Shown: positions 31,522 through 40,237, counted from the stretch's first letter. The stretch: DNA of 64,000 nucleotides from Curtobacterium sp. TC1 (GCF_019844075.1 NZ_CP081964.1:1922001-1986000); one strand, 5' to 3'. Program-made: numbers and translations. Notes: generated by a model from the sequence alone, not told the origin.

Positions 31522-32176
31522 CACCACGACCGCCGGCACCGTGCAGCGCATCGCGTTCCCCGTCATCGGCGACGCCGCCGGGCGCGAACGTGCGTCCGGT
31601 GCGGACGTCCGCGGCCACGCGGCCGGCTACACCGCCGGGCTCCGCGCCGCACAGGCCGAGACGGACGCCCTGCGCGCCCGCCTGCAGTCCGAGCACGCGG
31701 CGCTGACCGCGTCGCTGCGCGCGGACACCGTCCGCCGCATCGCGGTCCTCGACGCGGCGACGAACGCGATGCTGTCCACGGTCGCACCCGTCCTCAGCGA
31801 CGCGGAGGCGTCGGTCGCCAGCGCGGCCACCGACCTGGCCGAGGCGATCGTCGGGTACGAGATCCGCGCCTCCCGTCCGACAGTCGGTCCCGATGACGGA
31901 CGGGAGGCCCGGATCACGTCCGGCGCCGAGACCACCGTCCGGCGGGCGCTCGCGTCCATCGACCGCAGCGTCCCGGTGGCCGTCCGGCTCAGCCCGGCGG
32001 ACGCGGCCCGCGTCGCCGACGTCGACCTGCCCGTCCCGGTGGTCGCGGACCCCGCGCTGCGGGACGGCGACGCCGTCGTCGACCTGCCCGACGGCATCCT
32101 CGACGCCCGGATCGCGACCGCGCTCGACCGCGCCCGTACGGCGCTCGGTGTCGAGCCTCGGGGGGCGTCGGCATGA
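31514..32176 (+). CDS. fliH: FliH-like export ATPase regulator
   Basis: Encodes 220 residues from TTG at 31514, 8 nt inside fliG. The middle is a GxxxG/Ala-rich coiled coil (GHAAGYTAGLRAAQAETDAL), followed by an E. coli-like C-domain (ALASIDRSVPVAVRLSPADA). FliH binds and inhibits the FliI ATPase and docks it at the C ring. Residues about 118-133 (IRASRPTVGPDDGREARI) are encoded by an inverted version of the dispersed palindrome found between genes in this window, so a mobile or amplified element seems to have entered the gene in frame. Confidence 0.85.
   Translation: MTDTTTAGTVQRIAFPVIGDAAGRERASGADVRGHAAGYTAGLRAAQAETDALRARLQSEHAALTASLRADTVRRIAVLDAATNAMLSTVAPVLSDAEASVASAATDLAEAIVGYEIRASRPTVGPDDGREARITSGAETTVRRALASIDRSVPVAVRLSPADAARVADVDLPVPVVADPALRDGDAVVDLPDGILDARIATALDRARTALGVEPRGASA
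31868..31908. repeat. Inverted copy of the dispersed palindrome, inside fliH
   Basis: GCCTCCCGTCCG (31868-31879), 17-nt spacer, CGGACGGGAGGC (31897-31908). The arms are identical to those of the intergenic palindromes but in the opposite order. It stays in frame with fliH. Confidence 0.65.
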
Positions 32177-33516
32177 GCGCCACACTGCTCCGGCCCCGGG
32201 GGCTCGACGACGCCCTGCGACAGGCCGCACCCCAGCGGGTCGGCGTCGTCACGAGCGCCGTCGGCCTCGGTCTGACGATCGCCGGGCTCGACGCCCACGT
32301 CGGCGAGGTCGTCACGGTCGGGGCAGAGGACGGCGTGCAGACCGCCGTCGAGGTCGTCGCCACCGATGCCTCCGGCGTGCGCTGCATGCCGCTCGGCCGC
32401 CTGACCGGTGTCACCGCCGGCACCCCCGCACGCCCCACCGGCCGTCCGGTGCTCGTGCCGACGGGGGCCGGGCTGTTCGGTCGTGTGCTCGACGGGCTCG
32501 GCCGGCCGATCGACGACCGCGGCCCGCTCCTCGGCGCCGGTGGCGAGCCGGTCGACCTGGTACCGCTCGACCACGCGACGCCGAACGCGATGGCGCGCAC
32601 CCGCATCGACACCCCGATGCAGCTCGGCGTGCGGGTGCTCGACACCCTCACCACCGTCGGCCGCGGCCAGCGCATGGGGCTCTTCGCGGGCTCCGGTGTC
32701 GGCAAGTCGTCGCTGCTGTCGATGATCGCGCGGGGGAGCGACGCCGCCGTCAACGTCATCGCGCTGGTCGGGGAGCGTGGCCGCGAGGTGCGCGAGTTCC
32801 TCGAGGACGACCTGGGGCCCGAGGGTCTCGCCCGCTCGATCGTCGTCGTCTCGACCTCCGACGAGCCCGCGCTCATGCGGCTGCGTGCCGCGTTCGTCGC
32901 CACCCGCATCGCCGAGTCGTTCCGCGACGCCGGCCAGGACGTCGTGCTCATGATGGACTCGCTCACCCGGGTCGCGATGGCCCAGCGCGAGATCGGGCTG
33001 TCCGTGGGCGAGCCGCCGGCGACCCGGGGCTACCCGCCGTCGACGTTCTCGGTGCTCGCCGGGCTGCTCGAACGCGCCGGCACCGACCGGGTCGGCAGCA
33101 TCACCGGCATGTACACCGTCCTGGTCGACGGCGACGACCACAACGAACCGATCGCCGACGCCGCCCGCAGCATCCTGGACGGGCACGTCGTGCTCGACCG
33201 GAAGCTCGCGATCACCGGGCACTTCCCGTCGGTGGACGCCCTCGGCTCGGTGTCGCGCGTGGCCTCGAAGGTCACGCGACCCGAGCAGCGCGCTGCCGCC
33301 ACCGTGCTGCGGAAGGTGATGGCCGCGCGTGCCGGCGCCCAGGACCTGCTCGACGTCGGCGCGTACCAGCGTGGCTCGAACCCGCTCGTCGACGCCGCCG
33401 TCGACCACCAGGGCGCGATCGACGCGTTCCTGCGCCAGGGGATGGACGAGCGGGCGACCGCTGACGCGTCCTGGCAGCGACTCGGCGGCCTCGTGCAGCA
33501 GCTGGGGGTGTCGTGA
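32173..33516 (+). CDS. fliI: Flagellar protein export ATPase FliI
   Basis: Encodes 447 residues from ATG at 32173, overlapping fliH by 4 nt. Walker A is AGSGVGKSS (172-180); Walker B is DVVLMMDSLTR; SVGEPPATRGYPPSTFSVLA follows. These are F1-ATPase-like motifs of type III export ATPases. It powers unfolding and delivery of flagellar export cargo. Confidence 0.96.
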   Translation: MSATLLRPRGLDDALRQAAPQRVGVVTSAVGLGLTIAGLDAHVGEVVTVGAEDGVQTAVEVVATDASGVRCMPLGRLTGVTAGTPARPTGRPVLVPTGAGLFGRVLDGLGRPIDDRGPLLGAGGEPVDLVPLDHATPNAMARTRIDTPMQLGVRVLDTLTTVGRGQRMGLFAGSGVGKSSLLSMIARGSDAAVNVIALVGERGREVREFLEDDLGPEGLARSIVVVSTSDEPALMRLRAAFVATRIAESFRDAGQDVVLMMDSLTRVAMAQREIGLSVGEPPATRGYPPSTFSVLAGLLERAGTDRVGSITGMYTVLVDGDDHNEPIADAARSILDGHVVLDRKLAITGHFPSVDALGSVSRVASKVTRPEQRAAATVLRKVMAARAGAQDLLDVGAYQRGSNPLVDAAVDHQGAIDAFLRQGMDERATADASWQRLGGLVQQLGVS

Positions 33517-33947
33517 TGGCCCGCCGGTTCCCGCTCGCCGGACTCCTGCGCCTGCGCCACACCGAACAGGACCGCGCCGCCGCCTCGCTCGCCACCGCGA
33601 ACGAACGGGTCCGTGACGCTGCCGACGCCCGGATCGCCGCGCGCCGGAGCCTCGCCGACACCGAGGGCGCGCAGCCGATCGAGGACGCCGCCACCCTGAG
33701 CGCCGTCGCCGCCGCGCGCGCTGCGACCCGCGGGATGCTCGAGGAGCTCGACGCCGTCGTGCGGACCCGCCGCGCGGACGCCGACCGTGCACAGGACGAG
33801 TACACCGCCGCACGACGTGCCGCGGTCGGCCTGGAGAAGCTCGAGGGCAAGCACGCCGCCGAGCAGGCCGCCGAGGAACTCCGCACCGAACAGAACGCCC
33901 TCGACGAGATCGCGGCACGACGCCGCACGGAAGGTGGTGCCCGATGA
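33516..33947 (+). CDS. fliJ: FliJ-like export component
   Basis: Encodes 143 residues from ATG at 33516, sharing one base with the fliI stop; GTG at 33513 is an alternative. It is an almost continuous charged coiled coil (PLAGLLRLRHTEQDRAAASL to KLEGKHAAEQAAEELRTEQN), as in FliJ, the antiparallel coiled coil that sits in the FliI ring. The family match is by length, coil and position more than by residue identity. Confidence 0.8.
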   Translation: MARRFPLAGLLRLRHTEQDRAAASLATANERVRDAADARIAARRSLADTEGAQPIEDAATLSAVAAARAATRGMLEELDAVVRTRRADADRAQDEYTAARRAAVGLEKLEGKHAAEQAAEELRTEQNALDEIAARRRTEGGAR

Positions 33948-34684
33948 GCGTCGAAGCGGTGCTCTCCCGGATCTCCGAGATCCGGTCCCAGATCGACACC
34001 CTGCGCGGGGGCTCGGCCGCGGCGGCCAGCTCGTCGTCGTCCGCTGCCGCGACCAGTGCGTCGTCGAGCGCGTTCGCCGATGCACTGGCGACCGCCACGG
34101 GCTCCACCGGCACCGGCACCGGCACCGCGACCACCGCTGCCGCAGCCGCCGCCCCGACCGGCAGCGCGCCCGCCACCTCGGTCGACGGCGGCGCCGGCAC
34201 GCTCGCCACGGGCAGCGGCGCCACCGGCTCCGACGTCGTCGCGGACGCGAAGAAGTACCTCGGCGTGCCCTACGTGTTCGGCGGTACCACGACCGCCGGC
34301 ATGGACTGCTCGGGGCTGGTGCAGACCGTGTTCAAGGACCTCGGTGTGACCATGCCACGGGTCGTGCCGGACCAGGCGAAGATGGGCGTCGAGGTCGGGT
34401 CCCTCAAGGACGCACAGCCCGGCGACCTCATCGTCCCGAAGGGCGAGGGCCACGTCGTCATCTACGTCGGCGACGGCAAGGTGCTGCACGCGCCGCGCCC
34501 CGGGAAGGACGTCCGCATCGTCGACAACTGGTACTCCGACGCCGACATCGCGACCATCCGCCGCATCGTGCCGGCCCAGGCGTCCGCGACCCCGGCGCCG
34601 ACCGCGACCACGGCCGCGAGCAGCGCCACCGACCTGCAGACCGCCGCGCTGCTGTCCATGATGCAGTCCGGGAGCGCCGCATGA
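33944..34684 (+). CDS. NlpC/P60 peptidoglycan hydrolase in the flagellar operon
   Basis: Encodes 246 residues. A short N-terminal helix (VLSRISEIRSQIDTLRGGSA) and a 70-residue Ser/Thr/Gly linker precede an NlpC/P60 domain at about 98-205: catalytic Cys in MDCSGLVQTVFKD, His in GEGHVVIYVGDGK, third polar residue in VLHAPRPG. There is no signal peptide, so export by the flagellar apparatus is likely. It overlaps fliJ and fliK and takes the place that FlgJ muramidase fills in proteobacteria, namely cutting a hole in the wall for the rod. That role is inferred. Confidence 0.85.
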   Translation: MSVEAVLSRISEIRSQIDTLRGGSAAAASSSSSAAATSASSSAFADALATATGSTGTGTGTATTAAAAAAPTGSAPATSVDGGAGTLATGSGATGSDVVADAKKYLGVPYVFGGTTTAGMDCSGLVQTVFKDLGVTMPRVVPDQAKMGVEVGSLKDAQPGDLIVPKGEGHVVIYVGDGKVLHAPRPGKDVRIVDNWYSDADIATIRRIVPAQASATPAPTATTAASSATDLQTAALLSMMQSGSAA

Positions 34685-36177
34685 GCCTGACCATCGCCAC
34701 CCAGCCCGCGCCCGCTCCGACGAGCACCACCGCGCCATCCTGCCCGAACTCCGACCCTGCAGCGCCCGGATCGTTCGACGCCGCCCTGTCCGCAGTGGTC
34801 GCCGGCGATCGTCGTGCCGGCGACCGCGCCCCGGGGCGCCGAGACGACTCCCACGCCACAGCCGACACGGGGTCGACCACGACGACGACCGCTGCCACGG
34901 CCACCGGGACGGACGTGGCGGCTCCCGCTGACGGCGCGACCGCTGCCGCCGCGCAGGCCCCCGCGCTCCCGCTCGCCGGGACGGTGCCCGCCCCGGTCCC
35001 TCCGGCCGCGTCGACGATCCCTGCCGAGACGGTCACGACGGCGAAGTCGACCGCGCCCGGGTCGACGGCGCAGGACCTCGCCGCGACGGCGGCGGCCCCG
35101 GCCCCGGCCCCGGCCCCGAAGACGATCTCGCCGACGACGATCGCGCCGACGACGCCTGGAGCCGACCCCGCCACCACCGGAGCTGCGGCTGCCACGGCGG
35201 CTGCGCTCCCGCTGGCTGGCACCTCGGTACCGACGGCCGACACGACCGCGTCCGCCCCATCCGCCACTGCACCGGCACCGGGCACGACCGCCGCAGTCCC
35301 CGCCGACGGCCCCGCGCCGTCACCCGCGTCCGCCCCGAGGCCAGGCATCCCGTCCGGTGGGACGACCAGCACCGGCACCGGCACCGGCGCCGTCGGAGTC
35401 ACGAGCACGACCACGACCGCGAGCAGCGCACCCGCTGCCGCTGCCACTGCTGCCACTGCCGCCGCGGCCGCCGCGACGCTCCAGCCGACCGGCGCGGCAC
35501 CCCAGACCGCCCAGAGCACCCAGCCCGCCGACGGCGCCGCCACCGGCGCCCCCGCCGTCGTGACGGTCGCCGCGACGACCGCTGCACGGGGTGCCCAGAC
35601 CGGCCACGGGACGGAGCAGCAGGGGGCGACGGCGGGTGATCCGGGCCTCCCGGCAGTCACCACCGCCCGCGGTGGCGAGACGCCCTTCGTCCTGCCCACG
35701 ACGCCGACCGCCGCGCCCACCCCGGCCACCGCGGCTCCGTCTGCGTCGGCCACGCCGGCACCGCTCGGGCAGCAGCTCGCGCGCCCGGTGTTCTCGCTCG
35801 CGCAGGCCGGCCCCGGTGAGCACGTCGTCACCGTGCAGGTCGTGCCGGACAGCCTCGGACCGGTCACGGTCCGGGCACACGTCACGGCACACGGCATGCA
35901 CGTCGAGCTGTTCGCGGCGTCCGAGGCGGGCCGCGACGCTGTCCGCCAGGTGCTGCCCGACCTGCGGCGCGACGCCGCCGGCACCGGGCTGAGCACGACG
36001 CTCGACCTGTCCTCCCAGAACCACCCGGACACGGCGCCGGGTCGCGACCACCGACCGGCCGACGGCCGCCTGCGTGCCGACACCGGCCTGGAGGCACGGC
36101 GCACGTCCGCCGCGCAGCCCGCGTCCGCCGCCCCCAACTCCACCATCCGCACCGCGGGACTCGACGTCCTCGCCTGA
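34681..36177 (+). CDS. fliK: Hook-length control protein FliK
   Basis: Encodes 498 residues from ATG at 34681. Residues 1-370 are low-complexity Ala/Thr/Pro/Val, as expected of a secreted molecular ruler. The C-terminal Flg_hook domain begins near 375 (GEHVVTVQVVPDSLGPVTVR, AHVTAHGMHVELFAASEAGR). FliK measures the hook and switches export specificity through FlhB. The extreme base composition opens long spurious frames on both strands; these were ignored. It is followed by flgD after 25 nt. Confidence 0.88.
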   Translation: MSLTIATQPAPAPTSTTAPSCPNSDPAAPGSFDAALSAVVAGDRRAGDRAPGRRDDSHATADTGSTTTTTAATATGTDVAAPADGATAAAAQAPALPLAGTVPAPVPPAASTIPAETVTTAKSTAPGSTAQDLAATAAAPAPAPAPKTISPTTIAPTTPGADPATTGAAAATAAALPLAGTSVPTADTTASAPSATAPAPGTTAAVPADGPAPSPASAPRPGIPSGGTTSTGTGTGAVGVTSTTTTASSAPAAAATAATAAAAAATLQPTGAAPQTAQSTQPADGAATGAPAVVTVAATTAARGAQTGHGTEQQGATAGDPGLPAVTTARGGETPFVLPTTPTAAPTPATAAPSASATPAPLGQQLARPVFSLAQAGPGEHVVTVQVVPDSLGPVTVRAHVTAHGMHVELFAASEAGRDAVRQVLPDLRRDAAGTGLSTTLDLSSQNHPDTAPGRDHRPADGRLRADTGLEARRTSAAQPASAAPNSTIRTAGLDVLA

Positions 36178-36202
36178 CCGGCTCACGAACAGGAACCAGA
36201 CC

Positions 36203-36646
36203 ATGCCCATCGACGGCATCACCGGCAGCGTGGACCAGGCTGCCCAGGCCGCGGCCCTCGCCGCGAGCTCGACCGCGAAGAAGTCCCAGACGATGGACTC
36301 CGAGGTGTTCATGAAGCTGCTCGTCACGCAGCTGCAGAACCAGGACCCGTCGTCGCCGATGGACACCAACCAGATGATCAGCCAGCAGACGCAGCTCGCG
36401 ATGATGGAGCAGATCACCAACCAGACCACGACGGGGAACGAGAACTTCTCGCTCCAGATGCGCATCGCCGCCGCGAACCTCGTCGGCAAGCAGGTCAGCT
36501 ACACCGACGCCGCGACCGGCACCGCCGTCACCGGGACCGCCTCGGCCGTGTCCTACGCGAACAGCGTGCCCACCGTCACCGTGAACGGGAAGGAGGTCGC
36601 TCTCGACGTGATCTCCGGCATCACCACCACCGCACCGGCTTCCTGA
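36203..36646 (+). CDS. flgD: Hook-capping protein FlgD
   Basis: Encodes 147 residues from ATG at 36203 with AGGAACC upstream. MDSEVFMKLLVTQLQNQDPS with SPMDTNQMISQQTQLAMMEQ is the conserved FlgD N-terminal region. The remainder is a short beta domain (VGKQVSYTDAATGTAVTGTA). It is shorter than proteobacterial FlgD (about 230), like other Gram-positive versions. It scaffolds hook polymerisation by FlgE, the next gene. Confidence 0.92.
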   Translation: MPIDGITGSVDQAAQAAALAASSTAKKSQTMDSEVFMKLLVTQLQNQDPSSPMDTNQMISQQTQLAMMEQITNQTTTGNENFSLQMRIAAANLVGKQVSYTDAATGTAVTGTASAVSYANSVPTVTVNGKEVALDVISGITTTAPAS

Positions 36647-36707
36647 CCGTTCTTCTTCCGCTTCCCTCCTTCCTCCTGCTCTTCCTGCCTCTCCGAAAGG
36701 ACGCACC

Positions 36708-37883
36708 ATGCTCCGCTCGCTCTACTCCGGGATCTCCGGCCTCCGCTCGCACCAGCAGATGCTCGACGTCACCGGCAACAACATCGCCAACGTCAACACC
36801 GTCGGCTTCAAGTCGTCGACCACCGTCTTCCAGGACACCCTGTCGCAGATGACCCAGGGTGCTGGCGGACCGCAGTCCGGTATCGGCGGGACGAACCCCG
36901 CGCAGATCGGCCTCGGCGTCCAGGTCGCCGGTGTGTCGACGAACTTCGCGCAGGGCTCGGCCCAGGCCACCGGCAAGGCCACCGACCTGATGATCTCGGG
37001 CGACGGGTTCTTCGTCACGCGCCTCGGCAACGACACCGTGTACAGCCGTGCCGGTGCCTTCGACTTCGATGCGAACGGCCGTCTGGTCACCGCCGACGGC
37101 AAGATCGTGCAGGGGTACTCGGCGACGAACGGCGTCGTCAACGACGGCGGCCAGCTGACCGACATCCGTCTGCCCCTCGACGCCGCGGCACCCGCCACGT
37201 CGACCACCTCGGCCACCGTCAGCGGCAACCTGCCGTCGGACACCGCCGTGGGCGAGACGCTCAACCGTGACGCCACCGTGTACGACCAGTACGGCACGAA
37301 GCACACCATGTCGCTCGCCTACACCCGCACGACCACCGGGTGGAACGTCTCGGCGTCGAACGGGCAGGGGACCTCCGCCACCGGCACGATCACCTTCAAG
37401 ACCGACGGCTCGATCGCCTCCGGTTCCACCCTGGCAGTCGGTGGGATCACCGTCGACATGACCCAGCTGTCCGGCTTCGCGTCGCTCAACACCGCGTCGA
37501 TCTCGTCGCAGAACGGCCACGAGGCCGGCTCCCTGCAGGGCTACTCGATCTCGAAGGACGGCACCGTCACCGGGTCGTTCTCGAACGGCGCCTCGCTGGC
37601 CCTCGGACGGATCGCCCTGGCGACCTTCGCGAACCCGGCCGGCCTCGAGAAGACCGGTGCCTCGGGCTACCGGGCGACCGCGAACTCGGGCCAGGCCTCG
37701 GTCGGCACCCCCGGATCGGCGGGCGTCGGATCGCTCGCGTCCGGCACGCTCGAGATGTCGAACGTCGACCTGTCGCAGGAGTTCACGAACCTGATCGTGG
37801 CGCAGCGCGGGTTCCAGGCGAACGCGCGCATCATCACGACCTCGGACGAGGTGCTGCAGGAGCTGACGAACCTGAAGCGGTAG
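36708..37883 (+). CDS. flgE: Flagellar hook protein FlgE
   Basis: Encodes 391 residues from ATG at 36708. MLRSLYSGISGLRSHQQMLD, then VTGNNIANVNTVGFKSSTTV at the N-terminus and FTNLIVAQRGFQANARIITT with SDEVLQELTNLKR at the C-terminus are the hook signature. It is the only FlgE/F/G-type gene in the window, so distal rod proteins FlgF/FlgG are missing here. The 61-bp leader after flgD is an almost pure pyrimidine tract (36650-36693). It ends the first flagellar block. Confidence 0.94.
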   Translation: MLRSLYSGISGLRSHQQMLDVTGNNIANVNTVGFKSSTTVFQDTLSQMTQGAGGPQSGIGGTNPAQIGLGVQVAGVSTNFAQGSAQATGKATDLMISGDGFFVTRLGNDTVYSRAGAFDFDANGRLVTADGKIVQGYSATNGVVNDGGQLTDIRLPLDAAAPATSTTSATVSGNLPSDTAVGETLNRDATVYDQYGTKHTMSLAYTRTTTGWNVSASNGQGTSATGTITFKTDGSIASGSTLAVGGITVDMTQLSGFASLNTASISSQNGHEAGSLQGYSISKDGTVTGSFSNGASLALGRIALATFANPAGLEKTGASGYRATANSGQASVGTPGSAGVGSLASGTLEMSNVDLSQEFTNLIVAQRGFQANARIITTSDEVLQELTNLKR

Positions 37884-37931
37884 GCGCGCTTCGCTGCGCG
37901 CTTCGCGGCGTGCTTCGCGGCGCGCTTCGTG
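37884..37931 (+). repeat. Four tandem 12-bp repeats after flgE
   Basis: Four units of GCGCGCTTCGCG (with variants CGCT, GCGTGC and CGTG) directly follow the flgE stop codon and run into the stem-loop at 37928-37980. Confidence 0.7.
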
Positions 37932-37980
37932 AGCAGGAATGGTCGGGTGCCTCCGGGCGACCCGACCATTCCTGCTCACG
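37928..37980. terminator. Terminator of the flgB-flgE operon
   Basis: A perfect 21-bp stem (arm beginning CGTGAGCAGGAATGGTCGGG) with an 11-nt loop. It ends 29 bp before the doxX-type gene. The arms are less GC-rich than the local sequence and contain no T-tract. Confidence 0.75.
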
Positions 37981-38009
37981 ATCGTCCGTCGCGGCGTACC
38001 GTCGCGCGC

Positions 38010-38552
38010 ATGAGCTCGCACACCACCAGCACCGCATCGGTCACCGCCAAGACCCTGCTCCGCATCGCACTCGGCGCCGTCCTCGTCTCGCACGGCTCCC
38101 AGAAGCTCTTCGGCGCCTTCGGCGGCGGAGGCATCGAGGGCACCGCGCAGGGCATGCACGCGATGGGGTTCCGCCCCGCCAAACGGAACGCCGTCCTGGC
38201 CGGGATCGGCGAGGCCGGCTCCGGCGCCGCACTGGCACTCGGACTCGCCACCCCGATCGCCGGTGCGGGCGCCGCGACGACGATGGGCGTCGCGTCGAGC
38301 GTGCACACCCCGAACGGCTTCTTCAACGCCGACGGCGGGTTCGAGTTCCCGGCGTTCCTCGGCTTCTCGGCGGCGATGTTCGCGCTCGGCGGCCCCGGCC
38401 CGGTGTCGCTGGACCACGCCACGCGGCACGTGTTCGACCGCCCGTGGTTGCGGGCGATCGCCCTCGCCGCCGTCCCGGTCGCGATCGCGGTCCAGGTCGC
38501 GCAGCGTCGGAAGGCGCTCGCGTCCGACGCGGCGGCGTCCGAAGACGCGTAG
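38010..38552 (+). CDS. DoxX-family membrane protein
   Basis: Encodes 180 residues. Four membrane helices with the DoxX opening TLLRIALGAVLVSHGSQKLF with GAFGGGGIEGT, then VLAGIGEAGSGAALALGLAT, are clear. DoxX proteins are small quinone-linked or thiosulfate-linked membrane proteins whose role in actinobacteria is mostly unknown; in Mycobacterium a DoxX protein works with superoxide dismutase and a thioredoxin-like partner. No such partner is adjacent. The leader is very short, and a TACCGT box 9 nt ahead may give a nearly leaderless mRNA. Confidence 0.85.
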   Translation: MSSHTTSTASVTAKTLLRIALGAVLVSHGSQKLFGAFGGGGIEGTAQGMHAMGFRPAKRNAVLAGIGEAGSGAALALGLATPIAGAGAATTMGVASSVHTPNGFFNADGGFEFPAFLGFSAAMFALGGPGPVSLDHATRHVFDRPWLRAIALAAVPVAIAVQVAQRRKALASDAAASEDA

Positions 38553-38559
38553 ACCGCGA

Positions 38560-38599
38560 GACGGGAGGCCCGGTGCCAGCTGACACCGGGCCTCCCGTC
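38560..38599. terminator. Palindrome between convergent genes (dispersed repeat copy 4)
   Basis: GACGGGAGGCCCGGTG (38560-38575) pairs perfectly with 38584-38599; the centre CCAGCTGA is close to the centre of the copy at 163-208 (GCCAGCTGGC). It separates the doxX-type gene and the antiporter gene. Confidence 0.65.
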
Positions 38600-38650
38600 C
38601 GGCGGTGGTCACGCCGTCACCCCGCGGTGTCGCTGGGCACGTCGGTGAGG

Positions 38651-40237
38651 TCACGCGGGGCTGATGCCGCCCAACCGTGCCTCTTCCGCGTCGTAGCCGG
38701 CGCGGACCTGGCGCAGCACCAGGTCGTCGATCTCGTCCGAGTCGCGGAGCCGCAGCAGGGTCGCGGCCTTGTGCTGCACCAGGGCGAGTTCGAGCGCGAC
38801 GGCGGCGTCGTGCCGCTGCAGTGCCGGGTGCTCGTCGTCGTCCTCTTCGCGTGCCTGGATGACGTCGAGGTGCGCCTCGTAGTCCTTGCGGACGCGGTCG
38901 ACGGTCGCCCGGTCGGCGCCCGTGGACCGTGCGAGCCGGGGGAGTGCGTCGAGCGCCTCCTCGATCGCGGTCCGCTCCGCGAAGCGGCGCTCCTCGCCGA
39001 CCGACTCGTCCTCGGGCAGCGCTGCCCGCCGCAGGACCGCCGGCAGCACGAGGGCCTGCCCGACGATCGTGACGACGACGACGCCCGCCGTCACGAAGAC
39101 GATGAGGTCGCGGTCCGGGAAGTCCGCGCCGGACTCGAGCATGCGCGGCACGGCGACGGCCATCGCGAGCGACACCGCACCGCGGAAGCCCGCGAAGCCG
39201 CTGACGAGCCGGTCGCGGTGCCCCTCGCGCGGTGCGCCGCCGGTGCGTCGCGTGACGAGCCAGACGGTGCCGCCCGCGGCGTTGAGGAAGGCGAACCGCA
39301 CGACGACGAGCACCACCGCGACGGCGAGCACGATCCCGGCGGCGCGGAGCAGCTCGGGTGGCGTGAGGGCCCGTGCCGCGACCATCGCCTCGATGCCGAC
39401 CAGGACGAACAACGCGCCGTTGAGCAGGAACGTCAGGAACGACCAGAACGCCCGGACCTGCTGGCGGGTCTCGGCCCGGTCGAGTTTCGGACCGACCTGG
39501 CTCACGACGATGCCGGCCGCCACGACGGCGAGCACGCCGGACGCGCCGATGGCCTCGGCCGCGAGGAACGCGCCGAAGGGCACGAGCAACGTGACGAGGT
39601 TCTCGAGCACCACGGTGTCGACCCGGCGCAGGACGAGCGTCCCGACCCACGCGGCGGCGAGGCCCGCGGCGACGCCGCCCACGTAGGACAGGACGAGCAT
39701 CCCCGAGACGCCCCAGAAGGTGAGCTCCTGCGTCCCCACCGTGACGGCGACCGCGATGCCGTAGACGACGAGGGTCGTGCCGTCGTTCACCAGGCTCTCG
39801 GCCCGCAGGACGGTGACGTTGCGGCGGGGCAGCATCTTCGTGAGCACGCCGACCGCGGTCGCGTCGGTCGGGGCGACCGCGGCGCCGAGCACCCATGCTG
39901 GTCCCCAGGGCAGGCCGAGCAGGTGGAGCAGCACCGCGACCGCTCCGGCCGTGACCACCACGAGCAGCGTGCCCATCAGGACGATGCCGCGCAGGTTCTT
40001 CCGGATCTCGCGCAGCGACGTGGTCAGGCTCTCCCAGTACAGGAGTGCCGGCAGGAACAGCAGCAGGACGGCATCGGCGGGCAGCTCGACGTCGGCGAAC
40101 TGCGGCACGAACGCCAACGCGGCGCCGAACACGAGCAGCAGCACCGGCGGGGCCACCCGGATCCGGTCCGCGATCCCCGCCGTCAGCGCGATGGCCAGGC
40201 CGAGGACGACCACCAGTTCAGGACCCAGCACGTGCAC
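38651..40237 (-). CDS. Na+/H+ antiporter, CPA1 (NhaP) type
   Basis: Encodes 528 residues from GTG at 40237 (GTG at 40231 also possible). About 12 membrane segments are visible. The CPA1 motifs are ALLYWESLTTSLREIRKNLR, VAPTDATAVGVLTK, RAESLVNDGTTLVVYGIAVA (the ND pair) and GFRGAVSLAMAVAVP. A soluble, acidic C-terminal domain from about 420 (Glu/Asp/Arg-rich helices) is common in bacterial NhaP-like exchangers. It exchanges Na+ (or K+) for protons across the cell membrane. Confidence 0.92.
   Translation of the reverse strand: MHVLGPELVVVLGLAIALTAGIADRIRVAPPVLLLVFGAALAFVPQFADVELPADAVLLLFLPALLYWESLTTSLREIRKNLRGIVLMGTLLVVVTAGAVAVLLHLLGLPWGPAWVLGAAVAPTDATAVGVLTKMLPRRNVTVLRAESLVNDGTTLVVYGIAVAVTVGTQELTFWGVSGMLVLSYVGGVAAGLAAAWVGTLVLRRVDTVVLENLVTLLVPFGAFLAAEAIGASGVLAVVAAGIVVSQVGPKLDRAETRQQVRAFWSFLTFLLNGALFVLVGIEAMVAARALTPPELLRAAGIVLAVAVVLVVVRFAFLNAAGGTVWLVTRRTGGAPREGHRDRLVSGFAGFRGAVSLAMAVAVPRMLESGADFPDRDLIVFVTAGVVVVTIVGQALVLPAVLRRAALPEDESVGEERRFAERTAIEEALDALPRLARSTGADRATVDRVRKDYEAHLDVIQAREEDDDEHPALQRHDAAVALELALVQHKAATLLRLRDSDEIDDLVLRQVRAGYDAEEARLGGISPA

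Noticed and set aside
36621..39896. Minus-strand frame of over 1000 codons across flgE, doxX and the antiporter
   Set aside because: It crosses several genes with well-supported families on other frames and has shadow composition.
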